Source: Hyalangium versicolor
GTDB taxonomy: Bacteria > Myxococcota > Myxococcia > Myxococcales > Myxococcaceae
Reading direction: 5' to 3'
Assembly (NCBI RefSeq): GCF_020103695.1
Contig: NZ_JAHXBF010000024.1
Location: forward strand, 62,001 to 126,000
DNA length: 64,000 bases
Part shown: in pieces, positions 1 to 8,849 of the stretch
How positions within the stretch are numbered: the first letter of the stretch is position 1
Layout of the letters: each line of letters starts with the position of its first letter
The notes under the pieces: model-generated
Databases searched by the model: none
Told to the model about the DNA's origin: nothing
What the model saw: only the letters and a program-made list of their open reading frames with translations
Made by a program: the position numbers and the translations under genes

Positions 1-3000
1 TTGAGCACACGGAGAGGATGCTCTTGACTAGTACTCCAGAGCATCAGGCTCTGGTCGGCCGACGCAGAGCCCAAAGTCTTCCCCTCAGGGGTAAACGCCA
101 CCGCAAGCACAGCGGCCGTATGCTCTCGGAAAACACGCAGCGGTTGCCCCCACCCCACAGTCCAGAGGGTAATAGTTCGATCATCAGAACCAGAGGCCAG
201 CAACATGCCATCAGGGCTAAATGCCACGCTCCTTACAGGCCCCATGTGGCCCCGGAGCACATGAAGCACCTCCCCCTGTCCCACTCCCCACAGGATCGCT
301 GTACTGTCGGCAGAGCCGGAGGCGAGCATTGCTCCGCCTGGGCTAAACGCGACGCTCCGCACCATGTCCTGATGACCGTGCAAAGTTCGCAACACTTCTC
401 CACTCTTCACGCTCCAGAGACTGATCGTCTGGTCCGCAGAACCTGATGCCACCATTGAGCCATCTGGACTGAAAGCCACGCTAAGAACAGGCCCGTTATG
501 GCCATGCAGATCGTGAAGCAATCTCCCCTCTCCAACGCTCCAGAGCGTCAACGTCCAGTCGTTGGATGCTGCCACAAGAAGGGTTCCATCCAAACTGAAT
601 GCCACACTTCGAACAGGCTCCGTATGGCCACCAAGTACGCGGCGGATCCTACCAGTAAGAGCATCCCAAAATCGGATGCTGCCATCCGAATGACCCGTAG
701 CAATGAGAGCATCGTCTACAGGACTCCAGGCTACGGAGAAACACGCAGAAGCTAGCCCTACATTAGGCTCCGCGTCGGTCACTGATGGAAGCGCGGCGCC
801 AAAGGTGTCGCTCCCCTCCAAGGAGTTCATTTTTGACGCAGTGAGCTTTGCAAAGCGAAACTTCGCTCCCCGAAGCACCGCACCTCGCAGATCCGCTCCG
901 AGCAGGGAAGCCTCGGTAAGATCAGCACCCTCCAAATTTGCATTCCGAAGCTTCGCCCTTACCAGATTGGCACGACCAAGGCGCGCACCTTTGAGGTTCG
1001 CCTCCGTCATGTCGCCTTTCACGAGCGTAACACCCGAGAGATTTGCCTCTTGAAGATTTGCGCGAACCAAATCAACGCCTGTCAGATTCTGGCCACGCAG
1101 GTCACTGCCCTTCAGGCGCGTCAGCACAGATACAACATCATGAGGCTCTGTCTTCACATCCGGTTCGGGCAACCTTCCCAGCACACGGAGTGCATTTCGC
1201 ATTGCAAAGCTATCCGCCTGGGATGATCGAGCTTGAGCCCAGATTCGCGCTTCATTGTGCCCTGCAAGCACAATGAAGAAATCTGCAAGTAAATCACTCA
1301 TCTCGCTCCTGTCGAGGAGAGTCGCATTACCACTGGCCCCAAGTTCCTTTGCCGCAGCTCTGGCAACAAGCCACTCCAGAACCGACTGATGGACAAACGA
1401 GACCCGGCCGTCCTCATCTCGAACAAGCAGAGTTCCGGAGCCGAGTTGGTGCCGAACCACTTCCGCATCCAAAGAGTGCGCACCCCATGCGCTCACTGTT
1501 GAGAGCAATTCTTCAGGCAGTTCACCGATGCTCACTGCTCTCTCTGTTCGCCCCCAAAGCAGAACCGCCAACTCAGTTGCCGCCTCCCAGAGTTGCTTGA
1601 TACTCAGCCCTCTGGGCGCTCCTGCTGGATTGACTCTTTGATGCTCCATCTCCAGCCAGCGCCCGATCAAAACCTCGTAGAGCTTAGCGGGGGTGAGTCC
1701 TTCGACACCAGTTCGCGCCGCACGTAGCGTCTTCTCATCCAGATCAGCAATAAAACTCAAGAGCCGCGGGTTCTCTGACAAGCCCAACAAATCCCTGACG
1801 CTGCGAAGAAGAGTCATGCGCGTCTCCGCCGCCTCTTCTCCACCGAACCGCTTCGCCAAGAAGTTGCGGATCTGTTGCTCTTGGAATCGTTCCAACTTGA
1901 CCAGCCGATAACCAGGCAAGACCTCAGCGCGCTGCGCCAACTCACGCTTGATCTCGTGATCGGTCAGGAAATGCTGCGTTCGACTTGTAATGACGACCTT
2001 TGCTCTACCCTGCGCAGCCTCGACGAGAGTACTGAAGTGCTCCATCACACGATCGTATGTGACGCGAAGTGCGAGTTCGTCAAAGCCATCAAATAGCAGG
2101 GCTATCCTTCCTTCACGGAGCATGCAAAGAAAACGCTCCATCTCAAATCGAGGCACGTCCGCAGCCGCGAAGTGCTGGGCGATAAGTTGGCGCAACGTGC
2201 GCTGCTTCTGCAGAGCTCTCATCTCGATGAGAACAGGAATCAACCATCCATTCTCCTTGCTCAATCGCCGTGCCAATTCATGAAGCAAGAACGTCTTACC
2301 TGCTCCAGAATCACCGAGAACCAAGGCAACCCGCGGCTGAGGAGATTTGAGTACGTCCAAGAGCGTTGCGAGTACGTTCTGAGTCTCGCTTGCCTCTTGT
2401 CCACCGATGCTCACCTGAGCCCTTTGCTCGACGTATATCGATGGCGGATAAACAGGGTCGCGCTCCAGCTTGGCCTTTTGCTGCGCAAGATAGCCGGAAA
2501 AGTCGATAAGCCCCAGGTACTCAGCGAAGCTGATAACTTCAATCCGCTGGAGATCTCCTTTTTGAACAAGAGATTGAGGAGCGGGAGGGCCCGTGTAAAT
2601 CAACCTTGAGACAGTCGAGGGATTATGCCTACGGTAGAGTTCGTGGATGTTCTTGATGAAAGCCTCGAGGAACTCCTCCGTGACAGGTCTATCAAGAACC
2701 GCCAGAGGAAAGACACGAGTGAATTGCCGTCCTTCAGGCACCGCCACTTCTAAGAATTCCTCAAACGGCGCTGACGCCACCCGACGAATCAGTTTCGTTC
2801 CTGCAGGCTCATGTAACAAACAAATCTGCTCTACACGGCCAAGAAACGTTCCACGATCGTCCTGACCACCATCGTCACCTTCGAACGAATCACGCACATC
2901 CTCGATCAGCGTAGGACCTTGCTCCTGTTCAATCGGCCGCAAGTGCTTGCGAAGAAACGCCAATAGAAATGACGCAGAAGCATGGCAGGCGAAAGACCTA

Positions 3001-3959
3001 TGACGATCAGTCTTGTCATGGTCGGCATAGTCAGAAACAGCCTTGACGATGATAGAGCGCCGCCCAAGTTGCTCAGCTACGAAGCCGATCGCGGCAGCCT
3101 CCATCTCGGCGCCGAGCACCTTGCGCACATGGCGGCTCAATCGTTTGAATAGGTCAGGATCCTCCTGAACCAACTTGCCTGTAGCAATAGGGGCAACATG
3201 GACACGAAACGGCGGATCGCCTTGCTGACCCTCTGGATCGAGCAGGAGTTCCTCGCGTACCCGACCCCACCCCTTCTCTGTAAGCTGAAGTTCTCCTTTT
3301 ACAGTCTTGATGAGCCTCTGCTTTCGAAGCGCTTGGATACACTCAGCCCAATCTGGACATTGAGTTCTTCGGTCTGGATGATCAACCGGCGATGGTCCGC
3401 CACGTTTCTCGTGAGCCTCAAGCACGCGAAGAAGCCATCTCCGCTGGGCGTCCATGGAAACCGGCCGAGTCTTTGCTAGCAGAGATTGAGTGAACTCCTC
3501 TGCAAAATAAGCAGCATCCATCTTCCATGCTGCTTCGAGATTATACGTCGCAATATCATGAAGAAATTCGACATCACGATCTCGCTTGCTGGCGATCAAC
3601 TTGCCGTGGTCGTAACTGAAAACTCGATCAGCCACGATAACATCGCCAAGGAAAGTACCCTCGCGCCGACCTGCGCAGATACCGCACATCGCCAAGCAGA
3701 CAGGATCTAACTCTTGAATCAATGCTACTGCGCGGAAGGCAGCAGCATTCTCTCCCATGGAGCCCGACCACGCAGCCGCAACATGCAGTGTCTCTCCATA
3801 GTTATTCGGAAGCTCTCGATGATGGTAGCGGAAACCACTGTAGTCGCGAGCATCAATCCAGGCATCGCGCCTCTTCCCTGCGAACTCCAGTTCCAGGACG
3901 GCGTCAAGTTCCTCCTTGAGCGCCGTCACGATCAGCACATCGACGCGGGCCCTGCTCAT
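1..3959 (-). CDS. NLR-like protein: nucleoside phosphorylase-NACHT-pentapeptide-WD40 (C terminus beyond window)
   Basis: The frame opens at ATG 3959 and stays open to the left edge, giving 1319 codons without a stop. Residues about 5-340 are nucleoside phosphorylase/MTAN-like, with EMEAAA near 285 and KAVSDYAD near 306, and carry an extra winged-helix-like stretch at about 160-240. Residues about 345-540 are unassigned. The NACHT NTPase has Walker A GDSGAGKT at about 549-556 and Walker B LLFDGFDEL near 620. Pentapeptide repeats (ANLxxADL type) span about 945-1045. Six WD40 blades (xSVAFSPDG...GSADxTIxLW) run from about 1055 to the edge, the last cut. This layout is that of bacterial NLR-like immune proteins, in which the N-terminal domain is the effector and the repeats are the sensor. 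GC is visibly lower than in the neighbours, suggesting transfer. Architecture is clear; the immune role is inferred. Confidence 0.9.
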   Translation of the reverse strand, partial: MSRARVDVLIVTALKEELDAVLELEFAGKRRDAWIDARDYSGFRYHHRELPNNYGETLHVAAAWSGSMGENAAAFRAVALIQELDPVCLAMCGICAGRREGTFLGDVIVADRVFSYDHGKLIASKRDRDVEFLHDIATYNLEAAWKMDAAYFAEEFTQSLLAKTRPVSMDAQRRWLLRVLEAHEKRGGPSPVDHPDRRTQCPDWAECIQALRKQRLIKTVKGELQLTEKGWGRVREELLLDPEGQQGDPPFRVHVAPIATGKLVQEDPDLFKRLSRHVRKVLGAEMEAAAIGFVAEQLGRRSIIVKAVSDYADHDKTDRHRSFACHASASFLLAFLRKHLRPIEQEQGPTLIEDVRDSFEGDDGGQDDRGTFLGRVEQICLLHEPAGTKLIRRVASAPFEEFLEVAVPEGRQFTRVFPLAVLDRPVTEEFLEAFIKNIHELYRRHNPSTVSRLIYTGPPAPQSLVQKGDLQRIEVISFAEYLGLIDFSGYLAQQKAKLERDPVYPPSIYVEQRAQVSIGGQEASETQNVLATLLDVLKSPQPRVALVLGDSGAGKTFLLHELARRLSKENGWLIPVLIEMRALQKQRTLRQLIAQHFAAADVPRFEMERFLCMLREGRIALLFDGFDELALRVTYDRVMEHFSTLVEAAQGRAKVVITSRTQHFLTDHEIKRELAQRAEVLPGYRLVKLERFQEQQIRNFLAKRFGGEEAAETRMTLLRSVRDLLGLSENPRLLSFIADLDEKTLRAARTGVEGLTPAKLYEVLIGRWLEMEHQRVNPAGAPRGLSIKQLWEAATELAVLLWGRTERAVSIGELPEELLSTVSAWGAHSLDAEVVRHQLGSGTLLVRDEDGRVSFVHQSVLEWLVARAAAKELGASGNATLLDRSEMSDLLADFFIVLAGHNEARIWAQARSSQADSFAMRNALRVLGRLPEPDVKTEPHDVVSVLTRLKGSDLRGQNLTGVDLVRANLQEANLSGVTLVKGDMTEANLKGARLGRANLVRAKLRNANLEGADLTEASLLGADLRGAVLRGAKFRFAKLTASKMNSLEGSDTFGAALPSVTDAEPNVGLASACFSVAWSPVDDALIATGHSDGSIRFWDALTGRIRRVLGGHTEPVRSVAFSLDGTLLVAASNDWTLTLWSVGEGRLLHDLHGHNGPVLSVAFSPDGSMVASGSADQTISLWSVKSGEVLRTLHGHQDMVRSVAFSPGGAMLASGSADSTAILWGVGQGEVLHVLRGHMGPVRSVAFSPDGMLLASGSDDRTITLWTVGWGQPLRVFREHTAAVLAVAFTPEGKTLGSASADQSLMLWSTSQEHPLRVL

Positions 3960-4081
3960 TCACGCTCCCACCCATTGACCGGGCGCGCCAGGGTAGAGTG
4001 CGAGCCACGGAGGCTCATGGATACCACGTCCGCCGTCGGCGCGGATCGACCCGATCGCCCCACACTGCTAGTCTCAAAGCG

Positions 4082-4675
4082 ATGAAGGCGCCTTGCTGCC
4101 TCAGAGCCCTGTGCCTCCTCCTCGGCCTCTATGCCTCTTCTGGTGCAGCAGCACCACCATGGCCTGGAATGGTGCCCGTCATTGCTCATGTACCGAGGAC
4201 GATGCCTGAAGCAGTAGCGCGCTCAGTGCCTTCCGTCATGGAAAGCACGCGCGCCAAGATGCTGGCTGCTCTCGCACAGGGCAACGTTGCTGGTGCCATC
4301 AGAGCCTACGAGGTGCACGTCGGCCAACGAGCACCGGAGTGGCTTCGCGCGCTCCAGAACGCATTCAGCGCCAAGAGCCAAGAGGTCGGGAGGTGCCAGG
4401 AAGTCGCGCGGATCATCCACACCGCCTACCTCAAGCTCGACAGGGCTCCCGAGTTCATCGCCATCCGAGCGAATAACATGCGTCAGTACATGTCCTTCGA
4501 TGCGACGGATGGAAGAGGCATGCCCGTCACGAAGAATGGCTACCATGCAGCCGTGAAGGTGGGAGACCTCATCTACGATGCTTTTACGGGTCCGGCCGGC
4601 ATGCAACTGCGGGACTACTTCAACCGGCTCAATGCACCGGATGGCGTCGCCTGGAAGGTGGTGAGTTCTCCATGA
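4082..4675 (+). CDS. Secreted papain-fold toxin candidate
   Basis: This is a 197-residue protein with an N-terminal signal peptide (hydrophobic ALCLLLGLYASSG, residues about 9-21). The C-terminal half has the order expected of papain-fold toxin domains found in polymorphic toxins: Cys105 in GRCQEVA at the start of a helix, His155 in NGYHAAV, and Asp166 in LIYDAFTG. Such domains act as cysteine proteases or deamidases in target cells; no substrate can be read from the sequence. The stop overlaps the next start by four bases (ATGA), and the next product is small and of the size of an immunity protein. No large trafficking domain is attached, so the toxin would be exported by its own signal peptide or delivered by another system. 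It diverges from the NLR-like gene across 122 bp. The fold assignment rests on motif order only. Confidence 0.6.
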   Translation: MKAPCCLRALCLLLGLYASSGAAAPPWPGMVPVIAHVPRTMPEAVARSVPSVMESTRAKMLAALAQGNVAGAIRAYEVHVGQRAPEWLRALQNAFSAKSQEVGRCQEVARIIHTAYLKLDRAPEFIAIRANNMRQYMSFDATDGRGMPVTKNGYHAAVKVGDLIYDAFTGPAGMQLRDYFNRLNAPDGVAWKVVSSP

Positions 4676-5034
4676 AATCGTCCTCCCACGGCACTAGCGG
4701 CAACCCCACCTCAGGCAGCCCGGTACTGCTGCTGGACTACCTCCTGCGCATCCGGAGAGACATGCTCGCCGGGCGCCTTGCGATGCATATCGGAGATCCC
4801 AACATCGTCCATTTGGACGGCTTCGTGAATGGCTATCACTCGTGCCTGGTCAGCAACGGCATCCAGGACGAGGAGTACGGCCGCTTCTTCGAGTGGCTGC
4901 GCGATGTGAAGAAGGAGTTCCCCGGCGAAGGCTGGGCGGCGAAGTACCTGCGTGACTGTCACGGCGACCACGAACAGGCCATCCGCAAGTACCTCGACTT
5001 CGTCGCCGAGTTCGTCTCCCTCTACCGCAAGTAG
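4672..5034 (+). CDS. Hypothetical protein, putative immunity partner of the papain-fold toxin
   Basis: This is a 120-residue, soluble, charged protein without signal peptide or membrane segment. It starts on the ATGA overlap with the upstream toxin candidate, so the two are translationally coupled. Aromatic and acidic stretches (DEEYGRFFEWLRDVKKEF at about 63-80, then YLRDCHGDHEQAIRKYLDFVAEF) predict a compact helical fold. I do not recognise the family. The immunity role is inferred from size, coupling and position after a predicted toxin. A cytoplasmic immunity protein for an exported toxin fits a toxin that acts in the cytoplasm of sibling cells. It could instead be a chaperone or an unrelated small protein. 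Confidence 0.55.
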   Translation: MKSSSHGTSGNPTSGSPVLLLDYLLRIRRDMLAGRLAMHIGDPNIVHLDGFVNGYHSCLVSNGIQDEEYGRFFEWLRDVKKEFPGEGWAAKYLRDCHGDHEQAIRKYLDFVAEFVSLYRK

Positions 5035-5040
5035 CCCAGC

Positions 5041-7332
5041 TCAGAGCCTCACGCCCAGCTGCACTCCGGGCCAGTACTGCATCGAGGTCTCGTTGTCGAA
5101 GAGGTACTCGCGCACCGGCATCGTCGTGAGCTTGTTCCGCGGATCCCCGTTGAAGGTGAAGTACGTGTTGTACGTGGGCCCGCCGAACACCGCGAAGCGC
5201 GGCGCCACCTGGAAGCCGAACATCGCCCGGCCCTGCGCCAGCAGATTGTTCCCACGCCACGGATCCTTCACCGCGTGCACCCCGCTGCCACCCAGGTCCA
5301 TGTCCAGCCAGAAGCGCGTGCCCAGCGGAATGTGCACCCCCAGCGCCAAACCCAGCGTGAAGCGCTGCATCCGGTCGTCCGGCCCGATACCCGCCATCAG
5401 CGACGTGTACACGTACTTGCCGCCGAACTTCACCGCCAGGTTCGCCAGCTGAATGTCGCTCGCCCAGTACTCCAGGTGCAGCTGCCCCTTCTCCTCGAAC
5501 GTCAGCAGCCCCACCGGTACGCCCTTCACCTCCTCGGCCACGTTGATCAACCCCACCTGCGCCCCGTTCACCACCTTGCCCACGTTGATCAACCCCACCT
5601 GCGCGCCCGTCACGTCCCCGCTCACGTTCAGCACCGCGAACTGCACGCCCCGGACGCTCTCCGCGCGGTTGAAGCCCGCCGCTGCCTGCACGCCCGTCAC
5701 CGCCCCGCCCGCCCAGTTCATGCCCGCCGACGCCTGCACGCCCCGGAGCGCCGCGCCCGCCACGTTCACTCCCGCCGCCCCCTGAACGCCCTTCACGTCC
5801 TTCGCCGCAACGTTCACCCCCGCGGACAGCTGCGTCCCCGACACCCGGCCGCCCGCCACGTTCAACCCCACTCCCAACTGCCCCACCCGCACATCCCCAC
5901 CCGCAATGTTCACGCCCGCGGTCATCTGGAGGCCGTCCACGTTCTCGCCGGCCACGTTGAGGGCCAGGGACGCCTGCGAACCCCTCACGCTGCCGCCCGC
6001 CGTGTTCACGGCAAACGCCATGGACACGCCCCGCACCTCCTCCTCATACATGTTGGACACCAGCCCCATCGCCAGTCCGCCCACCAGCGCCGTGCCGTCG
6101 TTCATCACCCCGAACGCCGCGCGGTTCTCCACCGGCGCCCCACCGGACTTCACCGCGTTCAAGCTCATCCCCGGCAGGAACCCCACGTTCACGGGCACCA
6201 GCACGCGGCCCGGGCCGGCCGCCGCCACCTCCCCCGCGGGGGCCGACACCAGGGGCACCGCACTGTGCAGCTCCGGGCCTCCGCGAGACACCGTCGCCTC
6301 GCGCAGCACCGAGGTGAAGTCCGCCACCACCAGCGGCGTGCGCTTGCCCTCGGCCAGCGAGAAGTCCGCCTCGCTCACCATCCCGTCCAGCTCGCGCCGC
6401 ACCTTGTAATTGCCCGGCGCCAGCCCCAGCTCCGTGGCCCGCCCCGGCAGCTTCATCAGCTCCACCACCAGCACGCCCGCCTCGTCCCGCACGAAGAAGC
6501 GGCCCTCGAGCCCCTCGGAAAGCACCAGACCCGCGGACGTGGCCCGCAGGTCCGTCATCACCAGGTCTCCCGTGCCCGCCAGCTCGATGTCATACGCTGG
6601 ATGCTGTGCGCCGCGCTGGGTGCGCTCGGTGCGCGCCAGCGTCTCGTGGAAGGCGAACTGGTAGGCCTCGTTCAGCGTCACACGCCCATCCCGCGTCACA
6701 TCCGCCGCCCCACGCAGCCCCGAGACCAGGTGGTGCGTGAAGAACGAGCCGCCCAGCCGGTCGCTCTCCTGCGAGGACTCGTCCTCGCTCGAGGAAGTGA
6801 GGATGGCCTGCCCCTTCACCTGACTGCCCGCGTCGACCAGGAACGCCGGGCGCGAGGCGCCTCCCTTGCGGCGCGCGAACGCTCCCGAGGCACACGAATC
6901 CAGCACCGCAATGCGCACATCCGCCGGAAGCCCCATCAGCGACCGGCGCAACTCTCCGTAGTCCACGCGCTCGCCCTGGATCAGCAGACCCTCGTCGTCC
7001 GAGTGCCCCGAGTAATAGAGGAGCACCTCCACCCGGCTCGCCCCCGAGGCCCGAGCAGACTCGGCCATCGCCTTCACCTTCGCGAAGCCGTCCATCAACC
7101 CCGTGCGCCCCGTATCCAGCAGCAGCACGCGATCCGCGGGCGACACCCCACCCAACTCGCTCAGCACCTTGGCGAAGGCCTGCGCATCCGTGACGGCGTA
7201 GCGCAGGCGCTCGCGCCCCGGGCCCCCGTCATTGACGCCCACCAGCAACGCGAGCCGGCGCACCGAGGCCGGCGTCTCCGCGGTGGCCACTCCGGCCATC
7301 AACAGCATCGACAGCACGAACACTCGATTCAT
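5041..7332 (-). CDS. Exported caspase-family protease with surface repeats and outer-membrane-like C terminus
   Basis: The 763-residue product begins with a signal peptide (VFVLSMLLMAGVATA). Residues about 25-240 are a peptidase C14 (caspase/metacaspase-like) domain with the His-Cys dyad at His110 (YYSGHSDDEG) and Cys147 (VLDSCASGAF). Residues about 400-620 hold some twelve imperfect repeats of about 18 residues (GVNVAGxxVxGVQ type), predicted to form a beta-solenoid as in LA_2272-type surface repeat proteins. The last 140 residues alternate hydrophobic and polar positions and end in LGVRL, like an outer-membrane beta barrel. It would therefore display the protease in the periplasm or at the surface. 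Its start overlaps the stop of the anti-sigma-like gene by four bases, placing it third in an ECF operon. The caspase dyad is firm; the barrel is inferred. Confidence 0.85.
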   Translation of the reverse strand: MNRVFVLSMLLMAGVATAETPASVRRLALLVGVNDGGPGRERLRYAVTDAQAFAKVLSELGGVSPADRVLLLDTGRTGLMDGFAKVKAMAESARASGASRVEVLLYYSGHSDDEGLLIQGERVDYGELRRSLMGLPADVRIAVLDSCASGAFARRKGGASRPAFLVDAGSQVKGQAILTSSSEDESSQESDRLGGSFFTHHLVSGLRGAADVTRDGRVTLNEAYQFAFHETLARTERTQRGAQHPAYDIELAGTGDLVMTDLRATSAGLVLSEGLEGRFFVRDEAGVLVVELMKLPGRATELGLAPGNYKVRRELDGMVSEADFSLAEGKRTPLVVADFTSVLREATVSRGGPELHSAVPLVSAPAGEVAAAGPGRVLVPVNVGFLPGMSLNAVKSGGAPVENRAAFGVMNDGTALVGGLAMGLVSNMYEEEVRGVSMAFAVNTAGGSVRGSQASLALNVAGENVDGLQMTAGVNIAGGDVRVGQLGVGLNVAGGRVSGTQLSAGVNVAAKDVKGVQGAAGVNVAGAALRGVQASAGMNWAGGAVTGVQAAAGFNRAESVRGVQFAVLNVSGDVTGAQVGLINVGKVVNGAQVGLINVAEEVKGVPVGLLTFEEKGQLHLEYWASDIQLANLAVKFGGKYVYTSLMAGIGPDDRMQRFTLGLALGVHIPLGTRFWLDMDLGGSGVHAVKDPWRGNNLLAQGRAMFGFQVAPRFAVFGGPTYNTYFTFNGDPRNKLTTMPVREYLFDNETSMQYWPGVQLGVRL

Positions 7333-8141
7333 GGCGAGACCTTCTCCAGCGTGAAGGACGTCTGGGTGAAACCCTCGGGGAGCGCGAGCGGCGCCTTGCG
7401 CGCATCGGCCGAAGCCGCCAGCGCGTGCGCCGAAGAGAGCACCTCGTCGAGGGGGAAAGGCTTGTCCGCGGTCACCAGGATGAAGCGCTCGAAGGCGGGT
7501 GCGTCGTCCAGCTCGTAGGCGCGGGGCAGCGCGTGCGTGCCCGAGGCCGCCAGCGCGACGGACTGCCCACCCGTCTCCGGTGCGTGCAGCGTGACGGCGC
7601 CGCGCCCGTCTACGGAGAGGATGACGCCGTAGGTATATCCCGCGGCGACATAGGAAACCTGCACCACGTCACCAGCGGAGGCAGGAGCTCCATCGGTGAG
7701 ACGCTCCGGCTCGCTGGCCCCCTGGCGGTGGACGACGAGCTGGGGCAGCAGGCCCTTGGTGCGCGTCACCTCAAGTCCGGTCCCGACGAGCTCTCCGCCC
7801 GGAGGGACCTTGGCCGGCTGTGCCACCACGAACAGAGCCGCGACGGCGAGCGCTGGCACCAGTGCGGCAACTGGAGCGAAGCGGCGCAAAGGGCGCGAAT
7901 CCTCACGCGCCGCCTCCACCCGGCGAGCCAGGGCCGCGCGGGACTCCACCTCGCGGGCCACGGCGTCCGGCTTCAGCGTCTCCAAGATGGCCTTGTTCTC
8001 CGCCTCGAGCGAGGCCAGGCGGGCCTCACCATCGGGCTCCTGCGCGAGCCGGGCGCGAGCCGCGGCCAGCTCGGCCGGGGGCAGCTCGCCCAGGGCGATG
8101 CGCTCCAGCAACCAGTCCGGGGTACGATGGGGGGAACTCAT
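7329..8141 (-). CDS. Single-pass membrane protein, probable anti-sigma factor
   Basis: The 270-residue product starts at ATG 8141, overlapping the sigma factor stop by four bases. The N-terminal 80 residues are helical and charged (WLLERIALGELPPAELAAAR), as in cytoplasmic anti-sigma domains, but I see no zinc-binding HxxxCxxC motif. One membrane segment lies at about 88-107 (VAALVPALAVAALFVVAQ). The C-terminal 150 residues would be periplasmic and end with a DUF4384-like stretch (GYTYGVILSVDG). Coupling to the sigma gene upstream and the exported caspase gene downstream suggests that it holds the sigma factor at the membrane and releases it on an envelope signal. A role as a plain membrane partner of the caspase is the alternative. 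Confidence 0.7.
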   Translation of the reverse strand: MSSPHRTPDWLLERIALGELPPAELAAARARLAQEPDGEARLASLEAENKAILETLKPDAVAREVESRAALARRVEAAREDSRPLRRFAPVAALVPALAVAALFVVAQPAKVPPGGELVGTGLEVTRTKGLLPQLVVHRQGASEPERLTDGAPASAGDVVQVSYVAAGYTYGVILSVDGRGAVTLHAPETGGQSVALAASGTHALPRAYELDDAPAFERFILVTADKPFPLDEVLSSAHALAASADARKAPLALPEGFTQTSFTLEKVSP

Positions 8142-8617
8142 GCGGCCTCCAGCTCTTGCAGCGCGGAAGAGAGCGCCCGGAGGCGCTTGCGCACCCCCGA
8201 GACGGAGAGGCCCACCTCGCGGGCCGTCTCCTCCAGCGTCATCCCATCCACCAGGTGGAGGACGGCGATGTCCCGGCTGGAGGGCGGAACACGGCCGAAG
8301 AGCCTGTCGAGCAACCCTCGCGCCGCGGTGCGCGCCTCGTTGTCCTCGCTGCTCGCGATGCGCAGCACCAGCTCGTCCTCCCGGTCCTCGGGGTGGCGGC
8401 GCGCGCCGCGCAGGCGGTTGAGACACACCCGCGTGGCGATCTGGTGCAGCAGGCTGGAGGGCGCCGTGTTCTTCAGCGCGCCCTGGTAGCGCAACAGCTG
8501 CACGAAAACATCGTGCATGGCATCCACGGCCTTCTCCTCGTCTCTCAGGAGGAAGCGACAGCGCCGGAGCACCTGGGGCCCGTAACGGCGATAGTAGGCC
8601 TCCACATCGATTGCCAC
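8138..8617 (-). CDS. ECF-type RNA polymerase sigma factor
   Basis: This 159-residue protein has sigma region 2 at about 5-75 (YYRRYGPQVLRRCRFLLRD, then AVDAMHDVFVQLL) and region 4 at about 100-155, with the helix-turn-helix MTLEETAREVGLSVSGVRKR. Regions 1 and 3 are absent, as in the ECF group. I chose GTG 8617 because AGGGAGGAG lies eight bases upstream; a start at 8653 would add twelve residues without homology-like features. It heads a three-gene unit with overlapping stops and starts: sigma factor, membrane anti-sigma-like protein, exported caspase. The natural reading is that it transcribes its own operon when released from the membrane protein. Confidence 0.88.
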   Translation of the reverse strand: MAIDVEAYYRRYGPQVLRRCRFLLRDEEKAVDAMHDVFVQLLRYQGALKNTAPSSLLHQIATRVCLNRLRGARRHPEDREDELVLRIASSEDNEARTAARGLLDRLFGRVPPSSRDIAVLHLVDGMTLEETAREVGLSVSGVRKRLRALSSALQELEAA

Positions 8618-8849
8618 CGGACTTGCTCCTCCCTCGTTCGCAGCCTGGAACACCAGCCCGGAAATGAACTGTCACCCAGGCCCGCACATTTTCGCGAGCG
8701 CTCCCTATCAGCTTCCAGCGAGGCGGGCGTGGTGGCGGAAGGCCCGTCTTCTCGCGGGGTTGGGAGGCATGCTACCCGCTCCTACTCCCAGTCCCCCGAG
8801 CATGGTGGATCACCCCACGGCCGGGCATCCGCGCTAAGAGGCCATCTCC

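Noticed and set aside
5275..7518. Long plus-strand frame (747 codons) over the caspase gene
   Set aside because: Composition is His/Arg/Pro-rich without domains; it is the antisense of a well-supported caspase gene and stays open because of GC bias.
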